Part shown: positions 11,320 through 20,169 of the stretch, piece after piece
Layout of the letters: each line of letters begins with the position of its first letter
Position numbering within the stretch: the first letter of the stretch is position 1
NCBI GenBank assembly: GCA_946965045.2
Contig: OX337228.1
Coordinates: 5,642,001 to 5,706,000, forward strand
Direction: 5' to 3'
DNA: 64,000 bases
DNA from: Epithemia pelagica
Lineage: Eukaryota; Bacillariophyta; Bacillariophyceae; Surirellales; Surirellaceae
The notes under the pieces: model-generated
The model's input: only the letters and a program-made list of their open reading frames with translations
What the model was told of the DNA's origin: nothing
Database searches by the model: none
Program-made: the position numbers and the translations under genes

Positions 11320-12099
11320 ATGGATTCTAACGAGCTTATCACTCCTGTACGACAGATCTATCGAGCCAAACTGCATCCCGGGCAGCCCGATACCCTGGTG
11401 CAGCAGGAACTGGTGCCGACGCCGAAGGCAGCCAACACATCGGTCAACATCTCCGTCGACAGTTCCAACAGCAACCCATTCGAGACTCCAACCCAGCCTC
11501 ACGCTCCGATCCCTGCGCCGTTGCTTCGGCCCCCGAGTCCGCCTCGTCGGCTCGTCCCTTCTCGATCCCGTCGTACCACCCGGTTGATTGCTGATCATAT
11601 CAAGTACTTCCGTCAACCAACTTGTTCGACCTTCGATCCCGAGATCATCCGTGGGGAGACCCAGATCGAACGCCAGTTCCAATCGGTGACCCACATCGTC
11701 GACCAAGAAGACATTGACCGTCTGAACGACCAACTTCACCGTTCCCCGAGGCGTCGCCTCATCTTGGCCGCCCTCTCGGGCAACCCCATCCGTACTGTCC
11801 ACCTCCGCTTCCTAACCTTCGAGCGCCCAACTGGATACTACAATACCATCCACGTCGTGAACGCGACGACTTGCCCTCTGCCTCCTAACGTTGTACGCCT
11901 AGATAACTACGTTGCCTACATCCACGAGGTCCATACCATCGAGGACCATCGTGCAACTATCTACCCTTTGCGTACCGAGGTCGAGAACCACCTGGCTGAA
12001 GGTGATACCCCTTCTTCTGTTGCTTGTGCTGCCCCATCTGAGCCTGGAAGCGACTCTGATCATTCGGAAGAGGGTGAGGATTCAGAGACCGAAGCTTAA
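11320..12099 (+). CDS. Extra ORF upstream of gag-pol in the young copia element
   Basis: A 259-aa ORF starts at an ATG 37 bases after the LTR. It has a Pro/Arg-rich first third (about 60-90), a more ordered middle (SVTHIVDQEDIDRLNDQLH, PIRTVHLRFLTFERP), and an acidic Ser/Glu C-terminus (GSDSDHSEEGEDSETEA). No zinc knuckle, protease, membrane segment or signal peptide is visible. Ty1/copia elements usually have only gag and pol, so this is an accessory product of unknown role. It is separated from Gag-Pol by 320 bp. Codon structure is intact. Confidence 0.75.
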   Translation: MDSNELITPVRQIYRAKLHPGQPDTLVQQELVPTPKAANTSVNISVDSSNSNPFETPTQPHAPIPAPLLRPPSPPRRLVPSRSRRTTRLIADHIKYFRQPTCSTFDPEIIRGETQIERQFQSVTHIVDQEDIDRLNDQLHRSPRRRLILAALSGNPIRTVHLRFLTFERPTGYYNTIHVVNATTCPLPPNVVRLDNYVAYIHEVHTIEDHRATIYPLRTEVENHLAEGDTPSSVACAAPSEPGSDSDHSEEGEDSETEA

Positions 12100-12179
12100 T
12101 TACTCATAGTTAACTCCCGTCCTCTCAAAACCTTTCCAAGACTTAAACTCAACGCACATCCGGGTACCCTTGGTCGCAC

Positions 12180-12419
12180 AACACGCCACACATTCCCGTC
12201 AAATCGCGAAAATTCGGCGAAAATTTGTTGAAACTCGGCGAAAATTTGTCGAAATCAACGGAAATTTCCAGGAGTCGCACATCACAACACACATCCGGGT
12301 ATTACATACGTGGTACATACGTGGCACACGTGGTACATCCGGGTTCACATCACATCACACATTAAATAAACCACATCACACCGCACATTAAATAAACATC
12401 GAACCAACCAAATAACACC
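12180..12419 (+). repeat. Repeat-rich leader before gag-pol
   Basis: The spacer contains degenerate tandem units of the form CGGCGAAAATTTGTYGAAA (about 12215-12270), then repeats of ACGTGGTACATACGTGG type, and two copies of CACATTAAATAAAC (about 12357 and 12386). It may act in packaging or translation of the downstream frame; that is inference. Confidence 0.5.
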
Positions 12420-15400
12420 ATGGATCCTCAATCACCCAAGACACCTACGACTCCTAAGGGAGAAGATAACCAAGACAATGTCTCGGACACAGACCTATTC
12501 GACCACATCATATTTACTGTCTGCCAATTTTTTACCAAAGAAAGGGCTGACTACTTAATGAAGTGGATGAAATACCATGGTTTTGAGAACATTACCCATG
12601 TTATCTCGTATATGCAAACTAATACCGAGGAATCCATGAAGGAACTGACACAATACAAGATCAACAAACAGACACATGATCTACAAGGCCCCACAAGACA
12701 GCAGATCAAGCTCTTGGCTTATTGGGCCACATACCAGACCAATGAAATTCAAGACGAGCTATCCAATAGCGACTGGATGAACCTAACGAGGAAAGAGTTC
12801 AACACTTGGAGGATCAACACAGATTTCTCTAAGGGACCACCTAGCCAAGTCCCAGTCTCGCCAATGAAGTCACCGTCATCTGTGAAATCTGTCAGCACAG
12901 TTACTGCCGCATCCCAATCTCAACAAGACCTTACAGCATTCAGAAAGGGAACTAAGCGCGACGCAACTGCATATGAGGTATTCAAGGATGAACGATACTA
13001 TGATTCATTCTGGCGTGTATTCAAGACTACAGCTAAGGCTCAAGGCCTATCCAACGTTCTGAATTTCAAATACACACCACCCCATGATGATGAGTATGCC
13101 GAAGAACTTTTCCAAGAGCAACAAGTATTTCTTTACTCCGTTCTTGTCCGTATCATTCAGACTGACCAAGGTCGAGCCTATGTACGTGAACATGAACATG
13201 ATGAAGATGCGCGTGCCGTATTGCAGAAGTTACACTCTTTGCATACCGAATCCGACCTAGCAAAGCGAGAAGTCCTCCGCTTAACCAACTACATTTCCAA
13301 TCTACGTCTTGACGACACATGGCGCGGAACAACACGTCAATTTCTTCTACACTTTCAAGAGCAGCTACGTTTGCTAGACAATTTAGTGACATTGTCTGAT
13401 CGCATCCCTGATCATACCAGGATGACCTTCCTCATGCAAGCTGTAGAAAAGGTACCTGATCTCCGCCGAGTCAAGATCTTGGATAATGTGGTGAACACCA
13501 AATCCGGTGCAAAATCCCTTTGCTATCAATCATACTTCCGTCTCCTTCTAGACGCAGCTTATGACCATGATCAAGCAACCCAGTCATCTGTTCATAGTCG
13601 CCGTCGACATGTCAAACAACATGAATCACTATATGGCCAAGATACAGATGCTGACATAACCTCACAAGATGATATGGAGTATCATGTCCACAACACCAAA
13701 GCGACATCTGAATCTCCATCCTCTTCGTCCAAGGTTAGTCTACCGCGTGACCTATGGTTCAAACTTTCTGAAGAAGATCGCAAGTTGATCATTGAATATA
13801 ACAAGATGATTCAAGCACCTTCATCAACAACACCGAGGACAGTGCAAACACATGCCCTCGACATTGATCCGGAACCTGATCCTGATCCCAACCAAGTTGT
13901 ATCTGATGACGACTCACCTGGCGTAGTCACTGAGCATTCAGATGATTCAGATCCGGTTACACAATTTATCAACCAAGCCATGACGACTGATATCAATCAC
14001 CCGGCAACTGACCTGACTAGTGTTCTTTCTAACGCCAAGTCCAAGACGAGCAAGAAGGTTACTTTCAAAGCCAACATGCATAAACAAGCAGGACATGTTC
14101 CACGCTATCTGTTTTCCAGGAAATCTACTTTACCAGGGAATCAATTGATTGACCGTGGTGCTAATGGAGGACTTGCTGGTTCTGACATGCGCATCCTTTC
14201 TAAGACTGGCCGCCATATCACTATTGTGGGTATTGATAACCATGAACTTACTGGACTTCCTGTCGTCACATGTGCCGCAAAGTTTGAGACCAATGATGGA
14301 CCTATTGTCGGCATCTTCAATGAATATGCTTATTATGGGAAGGGCTTATCTATCCATGCTCCTGGTCAATTCGAGCATTTCGGACTTGCTGTTGATGAAC
14401 GATCTGTTAAAGTTGATGGTAAACAACGCATCACTACACTTGATGGTCGTGCCATACCCCTTCACATCAAGGATGGGTTAGCCTACATCCACTCCTTGGG
14501 TATCCCCAGCGACGATGACATGGATACCTTACCTCAGATCATCTTCACGTCACCCGACACATGGGATCCTGGTGTTCTGGACCATTCGTATTCTCCCACA
14601 CCCTCTGACAATGATCCTGATTGGAAACACGTCAAGACTGATGGTAGTATGTCGAACCATCCATATGACAACTATGGGGAGTACACTGATCGTGTTGTTT
14701 GTAACCTCAATCTCCTTTTGGATCTCCCATACGATCATGGACCTGACGACGCACCCTTCTTTTCTATCTATGCTGACGCAGAAGGTAATGATCCTACACT
14801 TCATGCCTCTGTCCACCGTCGTTACCAGGAAGCGTATGACTGGAAGAAGTTCCGTCCATTCTTTGGTTGGCAATCTGAAGATGTTATTGCCGATACGTTC
14901 AAGCACACTACACGTAATGGTAGCATTACTTTTGACCACGACACCCTCAAGAAACATTTCAAGGCTCGCAATCCGGTCCTTAATATACCTCGACGCCATG
15001 AACCCGTTGCTACTGACTCGGTTTTCTCCGACACCCCTGCTGTTGACCATGGCGGTAAAGTCGCACAAATCTTTGTTGGTCGAGATACTCTGGTTACTGA
15101 TATCTATGGGATCAAGTCAACCAAACAGTTTGTCAATACTCTTCAGGACAACATCCGGTTTCGTGGTGCCATGGAGACTCTTATCAGTGATGGTGGTTCA
15201 TCTCTCATCTCTCAAAAGGTTAAAGACATTCTTCGCACTTTGCTTATTGGGGAGTATCGATCCGAACCTTATCATCAACACCAGAATAAGGCTGAAAACC
15301 GTTACCAGACCGTTAAACGTATGACCAACGCTCTCATGAATGCCACTGGTTGCCCTGCCAACACCTGGCTTCTTTGCCTTGAGTATGTCTGTGACTTATT

Positions 15401-18107
15401 GAACCATACCTCATCACCCACCCACTCCGGTCGCACTCCTCTTGAGGCTCTCTCCGGACGCCCACCCGACATTACTCATCTCTTGTTCTTTCCTTTCTGG
15501 GATGAGGTTTACTATCGTGTCGACCCCGCTGAACCCAATTCCGGTTCATATCCATCTTCTTCTGATGAGAAACTTGGCCACTGGGTTGGTTTTGCTCACA
15601 ACGTTGGTGATTCTTTTACTTGGAAGATTCTCACTCAGGATAACCAGATCATCTACCGTTCTGCCGTTCGCCGTGTTGAATCCACTACACCTAACCTACG
15701 TGTGGATCGACCTTCAGGGGAGGATTCGTCTGACAAGGATGACAATGATAAGCAAGCTGACACTGTCTTCATTCGCAGTGATAGTGAAGATCCATCCAAA
15801 CCAATGCCCACGATCGATTTTGACGACATGATAGGACGCACATTCCTATGCGACACAGAAGAAAATGGGGAGCGACACCGTGCACGTGTCATCAAACGAG
15901 TCATTGATCTTAATGAAGAAGCAACGAAACAGGAAGAACGTGTCAAGTATATCTACCGAAAGACAAATTCTGATGTTGATGAGATGATATCCTATAATCA
16001 ACTCATGGAGTATATCGAACGAGATAACCAAGCTCAAACCTCTGGAGATAATCTTTTCAGGTTCAGGGACGTCATTGCCCATCAAGGCCCACTGAACACA
16101 ACTGATCCAGATTACAAGGGGAGCAAATATAATTTGCTTGTTGATTGGGAAACTGGGGAGACTACCTATGAACCTTTATCACTCATCGCCAATGATGATC
16201 CGATCACTGTAGCAATTTATGGAAAGAAACATGATTTACTCAACGAACCTGGATGGAAGCATTTGAAACGTTATGTCAAAACAAGCAAACGTCTCATTCG
16301 AGCAGCCAAACAGTCAAGGATTAAACAAGTTCACCATTCCGTCAAGTATAAGTTTGGATTCCAAGTACCACGCAATTATGAGGAAGCTGTCACTCTTGAT
16401 AAACAACATGGCAACACAAAGTGGCAAGATGCAACAGAATTAGAATTGTCACAGATCCAGTCCTACAAGACATTCAAGGATTTTGGGAAAGCCATCTTCA
16501 TTAAAGGGAAAGTATCCAATGCACCTGAAGGATATCATAAGATACGTGTACATCTTGTCTTTGACGTAAAACATGATGGACGACATAAAGCAAGACTTGT
16601 CGCAGATGGACATCTCACAAAAGAACCTGTTGAGACAATCTATTCAGGTGTTGTTTCCATTCGCAACCTCCGCATTGCCTTATTCCTGGGTACTTTGAAT
16701 GACTTGGAAATATGGGGAGCAGATATTGGAAACGCATATCTGGAAGCCTTGACAGGGGAGAAACTTTTCATTGTCGCAGGACCTGAATTCAAGGAATTAG
16801 AAGGTCACATCCTGATTATATACAAGGCACTTTATGGATTGAAGTCATCAGGCGCACGCTGGCATGATGTCTTATTCGATGTTTTGACAGACATGGGATT
16901 TTCACCAAGCAAAGCAGATCCGGATATCTGGATGAGGAAGGCACCTGGAGAAGACTGTTACGAATACATTGCCGTATACGTTGATGACTTAGCCATTATT
17001 TCTACTGATCCTGGGAATATCTGCAAGATCCTGAAGGAGAAATACAACTTCAAACTCAAAGGAGATGGACCTATTGATTTCCACTTGGGATGTTGTTACA
17101 CCAAGGATTCTGATGGAACATTAGTAGCAGATCCAAGACGCTACATTGGTAAGATGATGGACACTTTCGAACGAATCTTCAAGGAGAAACCCAAGAAAGC
17201 CAAAACACCTCTTATTGGTGGAGACCATCCTGAATTGGACGATTCTGAGCTCCTTGATGAAGAAGGTACTAACCATTTCCAAACTCTGATTGGACAACTT
17301 CAATGGGTGATCACTATTGGTCGTTTCGACGTCTTCACCGCTACAATGACGCTATCACGCTTTCGTGCTGCTCCGAGGAAAGGACATCTTGATAGAGCCA
17401 AGCGTATCTATGGATACCTTGCACATCTCCCAGAAGGCGCAATCAGATTTAGGATTGGAGAGCCTGATTATTCAAGTCTTCCTACCCAAGAATTTGATTG
17501 GACTCGCACTGTCTATTCGAGTGCAAGTGAACGTATTCCTGAAGACTGCCCAACACCTCTTGGCCGCTATGTTACTACAACTCATTATGTTGATGCCAAT
17601 CTCATGCATGACATAGTCACTGGTAAATCCGTCACTGCTGTTCTACATTTGTTGAACGGAACACCTATTGACTGGTACAGCAAGAGACAGAGCACAGTGG
17701 AAACTGCTACCTATGGATCCGAGTTCGTGGCTGCAAGGACAGCAATAGATCAGATTACAGAATTACGACATTCTCTCCGCTATCTTGGAGTACCTATCCG
17801 AGAGCGAAGTTACATGTACGGAGATAACAGATCTGTTGTGCTCAATGCAACCGTTCCTCATTCCATACTATCCAAGAGACACCATCTTCTGTCATACCAC
17901 CGAGTTCGTGAAGCCATCGCAGCAAAGTATGTTGCATTCTACTGGAAAGATGGAAAGACCAACCCCGCCGATATCCTTAGCAAACATTGGGATTTCGTAT
18001 CTATCTGGCCCATGCTCAAGCCATTGTTGTTTTGGAAAGGAGAAGTTCAAGACCTCAACAAATCCAATGATGACAAGGCTGAAACGACGAGTTGTGGGGA
18101 GTGTTAG
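12420..18107 (+). CDS. Copia Gag-Pol polyprotein
   Basis: This uninterrupted 1,895-aa polyprotein starts at the ATG at 12420. Residues about 1-550 are Gag, with no CCHC zinc knuckle apparent. The aspartic protease motif is D-R-G-A-N-G-G at 578-584, with Arg where Ser or Thr is usual. Integrase catalytic residues are likely D866, D924 (ISDGG) and E959 (NKAEN). The reverse transcriptase has HKARLVADGH, LYGLKSSGARW and the YVDD box at 1520-1523. RNase H has a DANL segment, VETATYGSEFVA and YGDNRSVV near the C-terminus. Integrase upstream of RT is the copia order. The stop TAG lies inside the 3' LTR: its first six bases encode Cys-stop. Confidence 0.95.
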   Translation: MDPQSPKTPTTPKGEDNQDNVSDTDLFDHIIFTVCQFFTKERADYLMKWMKYHGFENITHVISYMQTNTEESMKELTQYKINKQTHDLQGPTRQQIKLLAYWATYQTNEIQDELSNSDWMNLTRKEFNTWRINTDFSKGPPSQVPVSPMKSPSSVKSVSTVTAASQSQQDLTAFRKGTKRDATAYEVFKDERYYDSFWRVFKTTAKAQGLSNVLNFKYTPPHDDEYAEELFQEQQVFLYSVLVRIIQTDQGRAYVREHEHDEDARAVLQKLHSLHTESDLAKREVLRLTNYISNLRLDDTWRGTTRQFLLHFQEQLRLLDNLVTLSDRIPDHTRMTFLMQAVEKVPDLRRVKILDNVVNTKSGAKSLCYQSYFRLLLDAAYDHDQATQSSVHSRRRHVKQHESLYGQDTDADITSQDDMEYHVHNTKATSESPSSSSKVSLPRDLWFKLSEEDRKLIIEYNKMIQAPSSTTPRTVQTHALDIDPEPDPDPNQVVSDDDSPGVVTEHSDDSDPVTQFINQAMTTDINHPATDLTSVLSNAKSKTSKKVTFKANMHKQAGHVPRYLFSRKSTLPGNQLIDRGANGGLAGSDMRILSKTGRHITIVGIDNHELTGLPVVTCAAKFETNDGPIVGIFNEYAYYGKGLSIHAPGQFEHFGLAVDERSVKVDGKQRITTLDGRAIPLHIKDGLAYIHSLGIPSDDDMDTLPQIIFTSPDTWDPGVLDHSYSPTPSDNDPDWKHVKTDGSMSNHPYDNYGEYTDRVVCNLNLLLDLPYDHGPDDAPFFSIYADAEGNDPTLHASVHRRYQEAYDWKKFRPFFGWQSEDVIADTFKHTTRNGSITFDHDTLKKHFKARNPVLNIPRRHEPVATDSVFSDTPAVDHGGKVAQIFVGRDTLVTDIYGIKSTKQFVNTLQDNIRFRGAMETLISDGGSSLISQKVKDILRTLLIGEYRSEPYHQHQNKAENRYQTVKRMTNALMNATGCPANTWLLCLEYVCDLLNHTSSPTHSGRTPLEALSGRPPDITHLLFFPFWDEVYYRVDPAEPNSGSYPSSSDEKLGHWVGFAHNVGDSFTWKILTQDNQIIYRSAVRRVESTTPNLRVDRPSGEDSSDKDDNDKQADTVFIRSDSEDPSKPMPTIDFDDMIGRTFLCDTEENGERHRARVIKRVIDLNEEATKQEERVKYIYRKTNSDVDEMISYNQLMEYIERDNQAQTSGDNLFRFRDVIAHQGPLNTTDPDYKGSKYNLLVDWETGETTYEPLSLIANDDPITVAIYGKKHDLLNEPGWKHLKRYVKTSKRLIRAAKQSRIKQVHHSVKYKFGFQVPRNYEEAVTLDKQHGNTKWQDATELELSQIQSYKTFKDFGKAIFIKGKVSNAPEGYHKIRVHLVFDVKHDGRHKARLVADGHLTKEPVETIYSGVVSIRNLRIALFLGTLNDLEIWGADIGNAYLEALTGEKLFIVAGPEFKELEGHILIIYKALYGLKSSGARWHDVLFDVLTDMGFSPSKADPDIWMRKAPGEDCYEYIAVYVDDLAIISTDPGNICKILKEKYNFKLKGDGPIDFHLGCCYTKDSDGTLVADPRRYIGKMMDTFERIFKEKPKKAKTPLIGGDHPELDDSELLDEEGTNHFQTLIGQLQWVITIGRFDVFTATMTLSRFRAAPRKGHLDRAKRIYGYLAHLPEGAIRFRIGEPDYSSLPTQEFDWTRTVYSSASERIPEDCPTPLGRYVTTTHYVDANLMHDIVTGKSVTAVLHLLNGTPIDWYSKRQSTVETATYGSEFVAARTAIDQITELRHSLRYLGVPIRERSYMYGDNRSVVLNATVPHSILSKRHHLLSYHRVREAIAAKYVAFYWKDGKTNPADILSKHWDFVSIWPMLKPLLFWKGEVQDLNKSNDDKAETTSCGEC
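18091..18101 (+). other. Polypurine tract of the young copia element
   Basis: The sequence GTTGTGGGGAG, purine-rich in its last seven bases, directly precedes the 3' LTR. It is the expected primer site for plus-strand DNA synthesis. It also encodes the last residues of Gag-Pol. Confidence 0.75.
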
Positions 18108-18884
18108 AATTCTCACCGTCTATGGTGGTTAGATTCTACATCTCATCGATTCCCCATGTCACATAGCCTCGTGCTATCGCATCATGCCCTCTAGCTTCGA
18201 GCTATGTTTCCTAGCTTCGCGCTATATCGACCTATATTTCTTCGCAAATCATGAAAAGTGAGAATAGATTGACGAACTCACTCTCAAGACTAAATTGGGT
18301 CGTGCGGTATTACAACGGACGTAAATTTGGCCGTTGCTCGGACACTGTACTAACGCCCTAAGCGTACGCGCCCGAAATCATCGAGCGCGCCCAAGTGACA
18401 TCCGAGCGCTATCGGCATCTATCCGATCCAACGGTCTAAGTATCCCAAGCACGACACACGATCACGCGAGACCATATTTCCATTCCCACAATCTCCAAAT
18501 TGTCAACAAGCTGCGCGCCATGAAAACAACTATGCCAACCCAAAGCAAGAGCTGTTGACCCTGTATATGTTATCCGCCCACATATACATGTCATATACAT
18601 CACATGAATCAACTCCAACTATTCCAAACCTGTTGCCGCCAAGAACCTATGATACATGACCCTTGGCAGGACCGAACATTTCACGTAGACCTATCGTAGT
18701 AATCAACACACAATCTAACAATATCACCATTTATCACATCCTCTTTTGTGTCCCGACTATCCTTCTGATAGACTTCGACTTGCTTGCTTCTCTGACCCTG
18801 AGAAGCTTGTATCGGTTGGTGACCTACCTGATTGTCTGCTCTACCGAGCATCAATGTCCCTACGATTCAGAAAGAATTGTAACA
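18102..18884 (+). repeat. 3' LTR of the young copia element
   Basis: A 783-bp copy matching 10501-11283, with TGTTA...TAACA termini. It is followed immediately by GACTG, the second copy of the target-site duplication. Confidence 0.95.
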
Positions 18885-20169
18885 GACTGATGCGGCTGTG
18901 CTTGATGGAGCGCGCGCAGTCGAAAGTGATAGGGAGAGAGAAGCCCTTTGAGGCATCTTTAAGCAAGACTTTGGTCAGTGCTTCGGGGTTTTTCTTGCCT
19001 GAGGCGTGGTTGCCATAGTCCAGTATGGCGTCGTTCTCAGCTCGTCGAGCGGTCTCATCTTCCACGGCTGAGAGGGGGTACGAGACGCCTTGAGAGATAA
19101 TGGACCGAAAGCGCGGCCAGTATGGGTGGCCGGCTAAAAGAGGTTCCAAAAGGTCGGCTGGCCGAAATTCAGAACCGGGTGCTATGACTGAGTATGGATA
19201 TGCGTCGAGGAGTTTCTGCATGTCCATATCAAAAGTAGCAATCAACCTTGATTTGAAGTCGGCATTTGCCACGGCAACTTCCTCTGGGGAAATTTCATGA
19301 CGAAATGGGGAGTCTTCTGGTGTCTTTTGGGACTGTGCCGCGATTGACATGATGGTTGCGAGCTTGAGAGGATGGGAGATCGGTTGTAAAGGAGGGGGTG
19401 CCAGTCTTGAGGGAAAGATCTTGGGGACGTCGTTTGGAAGGTATGGCTTGGGGGAGGTAGGACGTGGAAAGGAACATGGAAGAAGTCTGAACTCACCTAA
19501 TAATTGTAGATCCGCATTTCTCGCATGTTCTAGACGGGCCATATTTCGTTGTAGGGGGCGGCCGGAAAAATCCGATCCTTCAATTGCAGAACTTCCTCCT
19601 GGGAGAGAATTTGTAATTTGTGAGGATGGATTTGGGGGAAAGGAGTCGGGGTCTTCTTGAATCGTGGGGACCGATGAGAACTTGGAAGGGCGTAAGACAG
19701 AGGCGAAAGGGGCAATCTTCGAAGGAGGAGAATTGGACGAAACGGAAGGCTTGGGGGTCTTGGCAACATAAGAGGCTGGTTGATGAAATTTGAAATTTCG
19801 AGTCTTGTGGAGCTTGTTGGGATCCGTTGGAAACGAGACCAAGGTCTGCGACGTCAAAGAATTCGGTTGGGGGAGAGTTGCTGTCTGGACAGCGATCGCA
19901 CGAGCATCTGGATGCTGTGAGTAAAATCTGTCGGAGTGTTGAGTGAGGAAAGGATTTTGTGTCTTGGGGATTGATGGAAGGATATCATCGGAGAAGGAAG
20001 GTGTGGCTGGGGGAAGGAAACTGGGTTGGATCGGAGTGGAGGATGTGGTGACTATGGGAGAAAACAAAGAAGTACAAGAGCTATTAGATCGGGCGGGTTG
20101 ACTGTCGGATCGTAATGCTGGTGGAGCTGGAGGAGTGGGAGTGGACGGAACAATCAACCCTGCATGGCG

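Larger units (their letters stand above)
10501..18884 (+). mobile_element. Young full-length Ty1/copia LTR retrotransposon (CoDi-like)
   Basis: This 8,384-bp element is bounded by two 783-bp LTRs and flanked by a 5-bp GACTG duplication (10496-10500 and 18885-18889). It carries an extra 259-aa ORF, a 1,895-aa Gag-Pol ORF with domain order Gag-PR-IN-RT-RNase H, and a purine-rich tract before the 3' LTR. The LTRs show no difference that I could see, and both ORFs are intact, so insertion was recent and the element may still be active. It sits antisense inside the pol frame of the older retroelement. Confidence 0.95.
9639..20169 (-). pseudogene. Pol (reverse transcriptase) ORF of the older element, interrupted
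   Basis: The frame occupies 20169-18885 and 10495-9639. Removing the copia element and one GACTG duplication rejoins the two halves in the same frame with no change. The first part is Pro/Ser-rich, then ordered (PYWPRFRSIISQG, KGFSLPITFD). The second part holds the RT core: LSKFDWASAYRRIH near 10230-10270, LRLTFGASANPAEF near 10125-10170, and YLDDM at 9915-9929 as the catalytic YxDD box. The frame opens directly after a TGA and has no nearby ATG, so it was probably translated as a Gag-Pol readthrough product. After LIISLPSLSV the similarity fades and a stop follows. RNase H and integrase or recombinase regions are missing. Confidence 0.72.

Noticed and set aside
14515-15324. 269-codon plus-strand ORF inside the young copia element
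   Set aside because: It is a shifted-frame shadow of the integrase region of Gag-Pol.
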